Source: Fistulifera solaris (lineage: Eukaryota; Bacillariophyta; Bacillariophyceae; Naviculales; Stauroneidaceae). From it: a stretch of 64,000 nucleotides of DNA. The notes under the pieces were generated by a model. That model had not been told where the DNA came from. It did no database searches and saw only the letters and a program-made list of their open reading frames with translations. The stretch covers positions 2,108,001-2,172,000 of the forward strand of contig AP026125.1 in the NCBI GenBank assembly GCA_030295235.1, read 5' to 3'. The position numbers and the translations under genes were made by a program. Positions 1 through 11,100 of this stretch are shown here, piece after piece (the first letter of the stretch is position 1; each line of letters begins with the position of its first letter).

Positions 1-496
1 AATGATGAAGCGTCTTGATTTACCGCTTCTGGAAACTATATCTAGATGGCTCAGAATATCCATTGTACTTTTTTTTCGGTGTTTGGGGGCTACCGATCCC
101 TTTCCGGCAAAGACTTTCGTATGTGATAGGGCGACCGATCCATCCGCCCAGCCACGCAAACGGCGACGAGGAGCATGTTCGAGCCATGCAAGATCTCTTT
201 GTCAAGAACTAGAAAGAATATTTAATCGACACAAGGAGGCATATGGATGGGGACACAAGACGCTAAAGCTTTTAAAAGAGTAGCTTCTAAATTTCTATTT
301 AACTGGAATAATAGCTTGATTGTAGCTCAACACATGACGCAAATGTCAAATCGAGACTTGTGCACCATAGAATCATGTGTCGTAATAGCATCGATGTATA
401 GCCTTTTAAATTTGAGGTGAGCTTAGCATGATGTTGTGAGCGGCCCGTGTTTTTGAATCTCTGATAACGCGATAGTGAAAAGCTTGTAGCGGACGC

Positions 497-1837
497 TTAC
501 ACTCGCATAGTAGAAATTCCAGTAGATGACATGTTAGTGACAGAGTTCGTCCTCTTCGCAACAAGTTCCATACTCTGGAAAAGACGCGAAAGGTCAATGA
601 TGGATTCTTCGTAGTACCCACTATCTTCTTTTGATCGACGGTCTTCAATCAAATCCGGAGCTGTCAAAATACCATCGTCCAGCGGAATACTGTGCGGCGG
701 TGCGGTGCTCCGGTATAACAAAACACGGAATTCGAGAGAAACGCGAGTCGCATCAGTGGTATTTGCTACATCGAAATGAATGCATCGAGACCCGTCAAAG
801 ATATAACCCAGACCAGCGGATTTGGCTATCAAAGGATGCCAGTCTTCACGTCCGGGATGAGATTCAACATAAAGCGCATTGGTTCCGAAGGAAGGTGTCA
901 GCGGGACATGGAACTTCAGACAGCCAATACTGTGTCCTGAGGCCAGATCGCAGGTAGGTGAGAGAAGCTGTGTGTGCGATCCAGGTACATGAACGTGGAT
1001 TGTGGGGAAAGCCTGATATCGATAGACGATACATCCCGAAGAATTTGAATTGACGTGTAGCATTCGCTTCGATATTGCCATTTCATGGAGGAGTGGTATG
1101 CAAAAAGAATTTACGAAATTTTCGTAGGCGGAATGAATGCGTTCCCTAATCCCCGCTTGACTTAATTTGAATTGCAAATCCGAACATGGCTCTCCGCCAT
1201 ATACCTTGTGAAGACTAGCAAGATCGGTAACTCCTAATGTTGAAGCAATAATCTCATGGAGAGGATGGGTATGCGTATCAAAAAGAAACACTCTCTCTCC
1301 TCTCAAAGCAGTGTAAGGCACGCCCATTGAACTTGCTATCGATGCGTGCACCGCGTCGACTTTAAAAACGGTTCCATGAGCTTTCTTAGACCAGAATCAT
1401 GAAAGTCTGGTGATTGCAAGGCACCGTCTGTGTATTTTAAAATAGCTGTAGCAAGAGCAAGGTTGTCCTCATCGTCGGTGACAACACTCTGATCTGATTC
1501 CGAAGTTGTCACGCAGGATGCAAATGAACCTTCGGAGAAGGTACTGAAGCCTTCTGATAAGCTAGCAAAGACAGACTTGCTTCGACTCATTCCAAGGCCT
1601 CCAACGCTACTCTCTATTGATATTTGATTCATCGTGCCAATCCGATTCAAAGCTCCGAGCAAGTCGACACGCACTAAATTAGAGAATTTCCTTTGCGATG
1701 ATGGATTCGATGATTGAAGGGCTGCTTGCAAGAGCTTCTGGCTTGCTCTCGGTCATCCCGATGTTGATAGAAGTGATTTTGCGGTGATGGCGATGTTGAA
1801 AACGTTGATCGGTTCGTCGGGAAATGTCGAAAACCAT
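497..1837 (-). CDS. StrG/phytanoyl-dioxygenase-like cupin-fold protein, frame-broken
   Basis: The reading frame after about 1385 (C-terminal 284-residue part, 1351-497) resembles the streptomycin-biosynthesis StrG-like hydroxylase family: a YQAFPT segment, then PLTPSFGTNALYVES, then FDGSRCIHF and TRVSLEFRV, in the family order. The family's HxD iron-binding histidine appears to be replaced by Thr (TCD at the expected place), so iron binding is doubtful. The upstream 131-residue frame (1731-1336) is in a different frame; adding one T to the T5 run (A5 at 1364-1368 on the plus strand) joins them smoothly. A further frame change near 1680 would extend the protein to an ATG at 1837. The N-terminal 150 residues are Ser-rich and unrecognised. 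Transcribed away from the OB-fold gene. Family assignment is from remembered motifs; the start is uncertain. Confidence 0.45.
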
Positions 1838-2654
1838 CGAGAAAATGAAATGGCCACCTTTCGTGATTTTTTTTTGTGCGCATCATCGCAGCCATCAACG
1901 ATAGGAGTGACGCCTACAGTACGGAAGACATCAAACGGAAAAAGCTCACGTTGGGCTTGATTTCTTCAGTAATAATCAATGACGTCATGTCGAAAGAACA
2001 TTATTATTTCCGTATTTCACTGTAGTTGATAAAGTACTGGTAGATTGATTTTCCGTCGCTGACTGTAGGAGTGTCAATAAAGTTTAAACACCACGTGAGC
2101 AGAGACTCACTTCACATTTAAACCAGAAAATTAGCGTATCAAAACTAACGGTCCGATTTAAGCACTCCATCTTTGCGTTTCGTGGAGAGCGGAGGGGTCG
2201 ACGTCATTGGAATTCCACAGCAACCGGTACTCAAGTTTAACCTTGACTGAGTGTCCGTGACTCAAACTAAGGACCCGGAAATTGGTGGTTGAAGCGGATC
2301 ATGTCGTGCTTCGATCTGTTCGACTGAGTATAAGGCAAAGTGTAGTACAGGCATCGCTGTCGCACTGTTACTATGTCACATTTTTGCTTTTCGATTGATT
2401 CGTGCTCTGCACCTCAACATCTGCCATTGCACGTCTCCATGGGATCTTTGCTGTCTTTGACGTTCAACTCAAGTTAATAGCAGCTTTCTTTTCAAGCCCT
2501 GCACTTCGAGACTCGTTGCGGGTAAAGCAATCACTTATTTCATCGACGAACGACGTCCTTAGCCGTTTACTGCCTCGTTTTTGAGGGTCAAAAACTCTCG
2601 CAGAAGCGTTTTCGAAACAAAAGAGATCAATTGAGCGTTCGTTTGCTCAAGGTC
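1838..2654. other. Divergent intergenic region
   Basis: About 820 bases between the divergently oriented genes ending at 1837 (minus) and starting at 2655 (plus). I see no supported gene. It holds a perfect TGACGTCA site listed separately and AT-rich stretches; the 60-codon frame at 2402-2584 has no recognisable features. Confidence 0.5.
1980..1987. promoter_or_regulatory. TGACGTCA palindrome (CRE/bZIP-type site)
   Basis: A perfect TGACGTCA octamer 143 bases upstream of the proposed minus-strand start at 1837. bZIP factors bind this sequence, and diatom CO2/cAMP-responsive promoters use related ACGT elements. A second identical octamer lies at 28477-28484. Function here is inference. Confidence 0.3.
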
Positions 2655-3937
2655 ATGTCTGGCCCTGTTGAAATACAATATCAAGGTGGACCTATGACGA
2701 CCGTAAACCCCAATCAACCTGTCTTGCGACGTGCGACGTATGTTTCGGTCGCAGATTTGATATCCCCTTACCGAATTGAACCGGCTGCCCTCGAAGAAGA
2801 ACTCAACAGGCTCAAAGATCAGCAGCAGAAAACCAATGAAGAACCGGAAGCGCTCCATTACGATGGAGTACCTACAGAACTCGATACTAGTTTGTCACAA
2901 AAACGGCTCCAGCCGCCTCGTGGAGGCTTCAATTTGTGCTTGTAAGTAGTCGAAAAGGAAAATTTTTTCTGCACTTACTTTGGTCTCAATTTTTCCATGT
3001 TTCTAATGTCTTTCACAGACTGGTGGGCAGTGTCGAAGTTGTTGTGGACAAGAATCGCGTAGATGGCTCCCGTGTTCGATTGGCGGAAGTTTTAGTTGGA
3101 GATGAAACAGGTTGCGTCTCGCTTCGTGCGCGAGATGAGCAGATTGATATTTTGAAAGAGGTTTCCCAGCGTTCGGGAGCTGTTGTCCTCCGGAATAGTA
3201 CTTTAGAGCTATTTCAAGGGCGTCATATACGGCTGGCAGTCACCAAATGGGGAAAGATGAGTGTGTATCCCGATCAGATTGCCAGCACCCCTGCACCCCC
3301 TCAGAAAATGAACATGGATAGGAACTTTTCTATGATAGATCTGGTGCGAGTCGCATCCACTGGGAGTGAATTAGTGAAAAGCAGTGACCAAGAGGAGCAC
3401 CACAACGAGCAAAGTTATCAACAAAGTATGGCAGGTCGAGTACACATGAATCAGAGCCGTCGCGGAGGAGGAAACCGCCGAAATTCACCGCGTGGCGGTT
3501 CGTCCAGCGGATACTCTCCGCAGGGAATGCTGCAGCAGCAACATTTGCAGCAACAACTATACGCAGATGCTACTGCGCTTCAATATCCTCCACCAGGAGG
3601 CTTGCATGGTTATGGGACGAGGTATATGGACGGTGGGATGATGCAACAATATCCTGCTCACCACATGATGCAGCATCACGGTTATGACGCGGTACATACG
3701 CAAATGCCAATGTATCATTTATCACAAGGTCGCCATCATGTCGATGTGTCATCCGCCATGTCAGCTGGACCCTACCGGCAAGACATGCACGGAAATTTGC
3801 CGCAGTCATTCATGACTACTCCTGCTGCGCTTTACTCTCGCGACCCTAACGAAGCCAGGGCACATAACTATGATCCCACTTCGTCTCCTAGGATGAACCC
3901 CCGCGCCACGACGTTTGATCCTGCACCCAAAACGTGA
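2655..3937 (+). CDS. OB-fold nucleic-acid-binding protein (SOSS-B/At4g28440-like)
   Basis: Two exons, 2655-2941 and 3019-3937, with a canonical intron (GTAAGT at 2942, TTTCACAG ending 3018), give about 401 residues. Around residues 98-180 lies an OB fold: valine-rich first strand, RLAEVLVGDETGCVSLRARD, then ILRN-like and RLAVTKWGKM. This is the pattern of plant At4g28440-type and SOSS-B single-stranded nucleic-acid-binding proteins. The C-terminal half is low complexity: Arg/Gly-rich near residue 250, then Gln/His/Met/Tyr-rich, a disordered tail typical of RNA-binding or condensate proteins. The N-terminal 95 residues carry no known domain. The ATG at 2655 is used because it opens the conserved-looking segment; an upstream in-frame codon at 2631 is not ATG. 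Confidence 0.75.
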
Positions 3938-4141
3938 GCACGCACTTTGTGCTTTGTGACGTATTCAATGAAATGTGACGAGGACTTAATCGATGCAATT
4001 TTTCATATTTGACAGCGACCGTTTTCCCAGACACATGCAAAGCGATTTTACTTTAACAATAATTTATATTTTTCAAAACTGCCTTAGTTAATGATGTTGC
4101 TCACATTGCACGCTGCTCAAAAATATCATCCTTGTGTTTGG

Positions 4142-5302
4142 CTAGAGAGAATCTCGTCGTGTTAGCACCAGAAGATTGGGAATTGGACGACGTATAATAC
4201 ACGGGCAGCATGTTTTGTCCTTGGCGGCATATCTCGTCTGAAAGTCGATGGTCTTTTGTACATGACTTGTTGATTGTTGTAGCTTCTCTTGTTGCAATTG
4301 CTCTGATTTCGAATGTGCTAGCGCTAATTGTATCAATGCCTCCATAGCTTCCGGAACACCTTCTCCCGTAGCCGCACTCGCCTCACAGTGTTGCAGTCCA
4401 TTGCGACGACACCATAGCAAGACCATATCTCGATCTGGATTGGATTGGTCTTCCGAATTTAAAACCGAAGCCAGATACGACCAATCGTCGGTCCAATTTT
4501 CTCGATTGACTAAATAGGAGGAAATTTCCATGCGCCGCTTCGGTAGTTTCTTCAGATGACTTTGCGTGTATTGCGGTTGAGTTTGTTTCGACAACTGTGA
4601 GGAAAGCGACGAAGCCTTGGTGGGAGGAGTAACGTGATACTCGTAACGAAAATCATGCCCACGAAAATGTCCTCGCAATCCCATGACATCCCGTTGATGT
4701 ATCGAGGGCACGCGCCGTCTCAATGGCGAAGCTCCTCCTTGTACTGTTAAATCCAGTTTATTGCCAAGTACCAAAATCGGCAATGTTTGTTCGAGTTGCA
4801 ACAAATCAGCGTACCATTTTAGCAGTTGCTTGAACGAGGTACTGCTCGTGACATCATATACTAATAATACAGCATCCGCTGGTCGAAAGAACTCCTGTCG
4901 GAACGTTGCCGCACTCGAGTCGGCCGTCGGTTTATTCCGCGGATCCATGCGTTCACTGCCGGGCGTATCCCAACATTGCAAGGTCACGTGCGGATACACG
5001 CGACGCGTATAAAAATCGGCTCCCACCGTGGGTGTTCGTTCTGCATCGAAGCGCTGATGAAAGTAGCGGCGTAGTATAGACGTTTTCCCGGCCCCAGCAG
5101 ATCCGAGAACCTTGTTTGTATTGCAAGGAATGAAGATGCACTGTGTGAGAAAATTTTAAGAAAAAATAATGCGATCTTTATTTTGCAGTCTGTCTATAAT
5201 AACTTCCGTAAAGTGACACCAGAAGCACAAGCAAATGATTCAACGCACCAGACACTTTAATCGGACGGGCTTCTGAGAGGAAACGCTTGAATCTTTACTC
5301 AT
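4142..5302 (-). CDS. Atypical Rab/Ras-like small GTPase
   Basis: Exon 1 runs 5302-5249 (MSKDSS..RLKCL) and exon 2 5110-4142, joined by an intron with GTGCGT donor and AAG acceptor; together about 340 residues. The joined N-terminus reads RLKCLVLGSAGAGKTSIL, a clear Walker A. Further motifs: TVGADFY (switch I), WDTPGSER (G3, with Pro where Ras proteins have Ala), GNKLDL (G4) and SAATGEG (G5). A roughly 90-residue basic insertion separates G4 from G5, making the protein much longer than a 200-residue Rab. A CCPC motif sits 22 residues from the end, not at the terminus, so prenylation is unclear unless the last exon is mis-modelled. It shares a divergent promoter with the PAC4 gene. Likely a vesicle-trafficking or ciliary-type GTPase; exact subfamily unknown. 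Confidence 0.75.
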
Positions 5303-5384
5303 TGCTTGATCTTATTGTTGTGCATGATTTATGTGCAAAAGCGAGGAGCACAATGGGCCGACGATCGAGAGATCTCATCACAGC

Positions 5385-5695
5385 AGACCCCCACTTTTTC
5401 TGGGAACGTGAAAATACCACGCTCTCTGAACACGTGAAAATACCACCCTCCCACATTTTCTGGTGACGTGAAAATACCACGCTCCCACATTTTCTGGGCA
5501 AGTGAGAATAACACACCCCACATTTTCTGGACACGTGACAATATATTACTCTCTCACATTTTCTGGACACGTGAAAATGCCACTCGCCCGCAGTTTCTGG
5601 GCACGTGAAAATACCAGCACTCCCCCACATTTTCTGGAAACGTAAAAATACCACGCCCCCACATTTTCTGGTGACGTGAAAGACACACCCGTCAC
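5385..5695. repeat. ~35-bp tandem repeat array in divergent promoter
   Basis: About nine copies of a 33-36 bp unit made of CACATTTTCTGG, then an ACGTG (often CACGTG) core, then AAAATACCAC. Copies are imperfect, with the ACGTG core and TTTTCTGG most constant. The array fills the space between the GTPase start (5302, minus) and the PAC4 start (5782, plus). Minus-strand reading frames across it are repeat artefacts. Confidence 0.85.
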
Positions 5696-5781
5696 ATACC
5701 AGTATCTCTTTCCCCAGCCAACCCGTTTGATTCGGAAGACTACGTAACTTGTCCTTTCGTTTGTGAACTATAATTAGATAT

Positions 5782-6410
5782 ATGGACTCTGCAGCAGCAA
5801 TACCGGCAGAGCCGCCGAAACACATTCGCGTCATTCCGTTTGCCGTCGCTGTGCCTCCCGAACTCTTGGGCCCTCGCGCTTTGGATGTGTCGGGAGTGGT
5901 GGGGACGCTGACATTGTTGGGTGACAAATCCGTCATGGTGTGGTTTGGTTTGGGTCAAGTACAGGCCAAAGACGAATCAAATACGGCGGAGACGGCGGTT
6001 GTCGGAAAAGGTATGTTTTCATGCTCTATGTGTTTTATTGTTCAATTTTAAACACAGCATCCAAGGAAATCTTTCTTATTTACATTTTTAACTCTCATAA
6101 TTCATTCGACTATCCTATGGTAGCACTGCAGCGACCCATGGGACCCTTAATGCTTGCCATGCCGCGATCTCGGTACCAAGGAGCTTTCGGTTCCGAAACA
6201 CCCATCACCAAATTAATAGGACACGAACAAGAAGATACGGAACTACTGGCAGGGAAAATGGCTGCGCGATTGACACAACGTGTACAGAAAGCGGTTTTTG
6301 TGTCGTGTGATTTAGAGCCGGCTACAAACGGAAGTTTGAATCAAAAGTTGCAGCAAACGGTTGCGGCTCTGGCGGAAAAGGAGGTCTATCGGATATTACA
6401 AACGTCATGA
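5782..6410 (+). CDS. PSMG4: Proteasome assembly chaperone 4 (PAC4/PSMG4)
   Basis: Exons 5782-6010 and 6124-6410 are joined by an intron with GTATGT donor and TAG acceptor in matching phase, giving 171 residues, about 50 more than human PSMG4 because of an N-terminal extension. The conserved core is present: VMVWFGLG strand, MGPLMLAMPRSRY, then SETPITKLIG, a helix AARLTQRVQKAVFVSCDL and a C-terminal helix. This matches PAC4, which with PAC3 helps build the 20S proteasome alpha ring in the cytosol. Start chosen as the first ATG; the gene lies directly downstream of the 35-bp repeat promoter. Confidence 0.8.
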
Positions 6411-6575
6411 GAAAGAGAGGAAGATTGCATCTACAAAGATATTGTATTCATCAGTAACTAATAAAAGCTAATTTGGAAACATCTTTATCGTTATCGGTAA
6501 TGTTTGAATATTACAAGCCTGTTTCAGACACTGCATGTGTGTGTCCTCCTACAACTCCCACCTAATCTTGATCCT

Positions 6576-7273
6576 TTAAGGAATGTCATCGACAATACGA
6601 TCTGGTACATAGACAGTCATGCCGTCCATTTCTTTCGTCAACACTACCGCGGAAGCCAGTCGACTGCCTGCAAAGATTTCATCCCAATCCCAGTGATCTT
6701 CCAACATTTGCTCTTCAATGGGTGTCTTTCGCACAGCCTGATCGGATCCTTTTCCCACCAAAACAACATGATCGTATCCGGACGTTGTACCTTCCCCAAA
6801 AGTGGGTTCCGTCCACTGATCGGTGCGCAGAACTTCCGGGGCGCCGCCCACACTGGAAGGGCCAATGTCAATGCCTTGCATATCGCAAATTTCTGTCAGA
6901 GTTTTGCCTGTGTGCAGAAAGAAAGAATGGCAGATTCAGTGACATGTGTCGTAAAATAGTGCCGAGAAAGATCGGTAACTTGTAGCGAGAGTTGTTTTGC
7001 ATAGTCGAGCAAGCCGAACGCCCTCCTTCTTGAGCACCTCGAATAAAAAGCGTCGTTTTATTTACTCAATGCATTTCTCAGCATTCGCTTCTACGAAATA
7101 AGAACACACGTACCAACCAGTCCTTTGACTTTTCGTCGTGCACCACTGGGATCCACAAACGTTAAATCGATCAACAAGTCTTTGACCGACGGAGCAGCAG
7201 AACTCAAACAAGCCCGCGTCACCCGAAATGTGCGCGCTTGCGATACTGTTTTCGATACGACGGAACGGAACAT
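6576..7273 (-). CDS. Cysteine-poor ferredoxin-fold mitochondrial protein (complex I C1-FDX-like)
   Basis: Exons 7273-7114 and 6907-6576, intron GTACGT..CACACAG, 163 residues. The first 25 residues (MFRSVVSKTVSQARTF..) form a basic amphipathic mitochondrial presequence. The body follows the adrenodoxin-type [2Fe-2S] ferredoxin outline: a first strand pair with GARRKVKGLVGKTL, a middle loop region, then EEQMLEDHWDWDE..SRLASAVVLTKEMDGMTVYVPD, which corresponds to the ferredoxin C-terminus. The cluster-binding cysteines are missing: the mature part has one Cys (EICDMQG). Plant and protist respiratory complex I has a ferredoxin-like bridge subunit (C1-FDX) of this kind; assignment to it is inference, based on fold, size and loss of cysteines. 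Confidence 0.6.
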
Positions 7274-7425
7274 TGCTTATTATCTGTAAATTGATGAAAT
7301 AGACTATGCTTTGTTAAGAACGGCAACTCCTTTGCAATACACACAATAATAAACCTTTCATCTGCCTTTCATCGCAACAAAACAAGGCCCAAATGCACGG
7401 ACGCATGACAGACTTATTCAGTCTC

Positions 7426-7487
7426 AATATCCGGGTACCCCCTCTGTCGATAAATTTCCCCACGGGGCCTACGTATAACCCACGTAG
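7426..7487 (-). repeat. CTACGTG/ACGTAG element, copy 1
   Basis: Reverse-strand copy of a dispersed element: CTACGTG arm, short spacer, ACGTAG arm, then a GCCCCGT..GGGAAATTTATCGACAGAGGGGG-type tail ending CCGGATATTG. Other copies are at 40617, 40836, 51787 and 52007. It lies in the divergent spacer between the ferredoxin-like gene and the TRF4-like gene. Confidence 0.75.
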
Positions 7488-7654
7488 ACATTCGTCACAT
7501 TGCATCTTTCATGCTTTCTACAAAATGCAGACAAATATTGTCGATTATCGTTTACTGGCATGCAATATTCATGTAGGGGAAAACGAAGATGGCATTGGTG
7601 CACGGTGTGATCGCAATTGTCGCCGTTCCATTTGTTTTCCGTAAGTGGCGCGTT

Positions 7655-7704
7655 ACTGAAATGCAGTCACGGTCTGGTAAAACCAACACATCGATCCTAT
7701 AGTG
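7655..7704 (+). repeat. GACTG..CAGTC hairpin-family element (diverged)
   Basis: Contains ACTGAAATGCAGTC followed after about 30 bases by CTATAGT, the layout of the dispersed hairpin family described in the findings. This is the most diverged copy. Confidence 0.45.
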
Positions 7705-7858
7705 ACCCTGCAGTCAACGATCCGAAAGCTTTTCGAAGGCTTTGATCAAAATCTTGCGTCTCATTTAGCTAGACCTATCTTGACGAGTCTCTCCATTGAT
7801 TATACGTTTTAAGCTATCATTTGTGGCCCTCTTCACGACCCCGTCACAAGTTTGCATT

Positions 7859-7912
7859 CATGACTGAAATGCAGTCGTGGTAAAAGTAATATACAGTTTG
7901 GGTATATACTGC
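7859..7912 (+). repeat. GACTG..CAGTC hairpin-family element
   Basis: CATGACTGAAATGCAGTCGTGG, a 5-bp-stem hairpin, followed by a spacer and TACAGTTTGGGTATA. It matches copies at 17758, 45451 and 51565 over both the hairpin and the tail. Confidence 0.65.
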
Positions 7913-8148
7913 GGTGTCGTTCGGACATTTAGCGGTATTTGCGGTACAAAGTCTTCGGGATCGCGTCGGTTGCGCCTTGATTTTGATCTCCTTCCATTTT
8001 CCTTTGGCCTTTTCGACCATGGAAGGAGAACGAAGCATTGTTTCTGAAAGACACCCACATAACATCAAAGCACGTTTTTATTTACAAGAGCTTGTAAAGG
8101 TTTTCGATCAGCACATATGCACGATTCACCCGCAAACGTAGCAACACT

Positions 8149-11100
8149 ATGACAACACAATCGCAACAACAACAGCAACAACAACGCGCGGAAGAAGAAT
8201 TAAAAGGATTTCGTGCTTGGTTACAAAGCTTGTCGTGGGAACATTTGCGCGATGCATCTTCTATTGCGTATCCGTGTCATCCGCAAACCCGGAAAAGGCA
8301 TCATGAACTGGATCTTCTGCAGGAAATGCTGGATTTGCAACCGCCTCCGCCGACTCCCATTCACGCCAAAGCGATTCCCTATCGACCCATGGCAGCGAGT
8401 TACTCTTGTACGGATGGGAGAAATCAAGACGAATTGAGATTTCGGGGACGTTTTCGGAGGCCGTCGTGGTTTCAGTGGGAACAGCAACAGGAAAGTGCGC
8501 GTAACAAACGAAGTGGAGTGACTCGCTATCACGTCTATCAAAAGCGATTTGTGCAACCCGACGGGGCAGTTTATACACTCGGCTGTACGGAGCGACAGTG
8601 TCGTGCCGATGAGGAACTACTACGTCTTTGTGTTTTCGTGGAACCGATCGCCGAGTCGACCACGTACATTCAATTGGACGGAAAATTCGATCCTTCTCGC
8701 ATTCTTCAAATATTGCATATTGTTTCAAGAGGCGGATTTGCATCGATACCGCCGCCCAAGTCCAACACACAATCCCCGTGGCTGGATCCCACACAACGAT
8801 GGTTTTCGTTACCCATGTTTTTAGCGAGTCGCTTGGAATTGGCGCTCTGGAAGTCGTATAGAGAGAACAAGTTACCGCATATATCGTGTTGGCCGCGGAC
8901 ACTGAAGCAAGAGCTCACTGCGGCAGAAATATTTAACATTGTTGCGACAGTGGCTACGCAGTTTTTGAAACAGCACTTGCAATCGACACACGAACAGATA
9001 TCAACACTCATGGACAGCGTTCTGTGGAAAGCTTTGGTAGACGGACCAGGAATACTTCAATGGAATGTTCACTTTGGTTCTTTGTCGGAGGATTCTCTCT
9101 TGGATAGTTTGATCCGGCAGCCTTTGGTGGCACCGTTTGATTCGAACGTATTGAACGAATTTCGACAAGCGGCAAAAGAGGCATTGTATCAGGAGTTTTT
9201 GAACGCCACGGAGCGATCATTGATCATGGATGCTTCCGCGGATTCGAAACCTAACAAGAACAAGTCTGTTACAAAGAAAACGAAACGCCGCAACAAAAAG
9301 AAGCTGTCAGCAACAACAAGTTCCGTGGTTTCTCCTTCAGTGGTCACGGACGATCTATCAAGTCCGAATTCGGATGATTCACTAGTAAGCCAAAATGAAG
9401 GCAAAGATGAGACTTTGGAAGAATTTCTCTTTGCAAGTACTTTCGACTACCCAGACAACGGCACATCAGCGCGTGATCGCAACAAAAACATTGTCACAGC
9501 TCTTGGCATTCTAGATAGTGTTCTCGATAACGTGTTTTCAAAGGCTGGTCTGGAACCGGGTATTGAAACCTTTGAAGAGGGTGAGGAGGACCTGCTACGC
9601 TTGCCTGTTGCCACAGCCGGCGATGACAATGCGAAGTCGGGAGATGGTGATGAGCGATTACAAGTGAACATAACCGTGGACGAGCCAGCTATCCCTTCAA
9701 ACACTGGAAGCGTCACGTCTATTCCTGAGGGTTCATCACTGTCTCATTTCCCCGCAAACCCATCTGAAGAGTTTTTGTCCGGTAGTTATCAGCGATTTGA
9801 TCCTTCAGGGATAACGGTTGGTCTTTCCGAGAGAGAGGTGGATGAATGGAGTAAACAGAGTGGTTATGTGGATCGAAACGAGAGTATTCTCGAGGAATTT
9901 TTCCAGTCACAAAAGCATGCTGCATCTGAAAATGGGCAAATAGAGGCATCATCAACGGCAGCCTCGCTTGCTTCTTCGTGCAACGACGAACATTTGGAAG
10001 TATCCTTTTCAAAGGACTTTGCCACGGAGGAGAGTCACCCTTTCGATAAAACCACCATAAAGGAAATAGTCCAAGAGACCATTTACGAAGACGTTACCGA
10101 AAAGGTTACCCACGGGAACTCGGATGACGATGCAGAGTTTTTCGTTCCACTTCAAGAAAGTGAACCGTTGCTGTCGCAGGATTCGCCTTTCGAACAAGAT
10201 GTAGCGGAGACTGGGGGCACTGACGACGAATCACTGTCGCCTCCATCGACGCCCTCGCCTCGCTTGTCGCCGATTCTCATCACACTTTCTGATATTAGTC
10301 GGATGCAGAAAGAGAGCGCCGAGGTCTCAACGCTTGAAGACTCTTCCAAGATATGTGCGCGCTCTGTTTCCTCGGCTGTGGTTCAGAGTGTGTCGGCTAA
10401 AGAGCGCATGCTGGGATTGCCAAAAGTTACCTCTTCGCGGTCGATTGATGGGAGTAGGAACTCGGCTTTCCATGAGTTTGAGAAACGAAGCATTCAAAAT
10501 GAGATCGCCCCGCTTTCTCCTTCACTGTGGCGGACTCGCCAAACGTTCGCTAACACTAAACGGGCACGGGATGACCAAGACATTAGGATCAAAGGACATC
10601 ATCGCAAGTCTGTAGATGTTCTTTCGACCTATCGCAATGCGGTTGCGAGACCACTTACAGCACGCGATGATCACGACATTGAGCCTTTAAGGACAGGTCA
10701 CAAAAGCACGCCGTACAAGTCCGTTCTTCCTAAAGCACCTGCAAGATCTGTTTCGTATTCCAAGATGAATGACGCCTTTAGATCGCCATACAATCACCTT
10801 CAGATTGAGGCTGGATGGTGGAAAGCCAAGCAAACGAAGAAAACAGGGGCACGAAGTGAAACATCGCTGGATATTCAAGACGATTACCAAAATTGGCCCG
10901 ACTTGAGACAATCCCTAGAACGTGACGACGGAGACAACAATACAAAAGATGGCTCGACAACTATCACTTCTGCTCTTTCCAATAAAGATGCCGAAGACGT
11001 GTCAGCGCTTCGGGAGGAGCGCGATGCTTACAGAGATATGTGTCTTACCCTTGGTGCCGAGGTGGCGAAATTGAAGAATGTGCTTGCTGCTCAGAAATCG

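Noticed and set aside
2-283. 93-codon plus-strand frame at the left edge
   Set aside because: No recognisable domain, biased composition and no splice context; could be the tail of an off-window exon but cannot be supported.
5295-5936. 213-codon minus-strand frame across the promoter repeat
   Set aside because: Sequence is the 35-bp unit read as protein and overlaps exon 1 of the GTPase in another frame.
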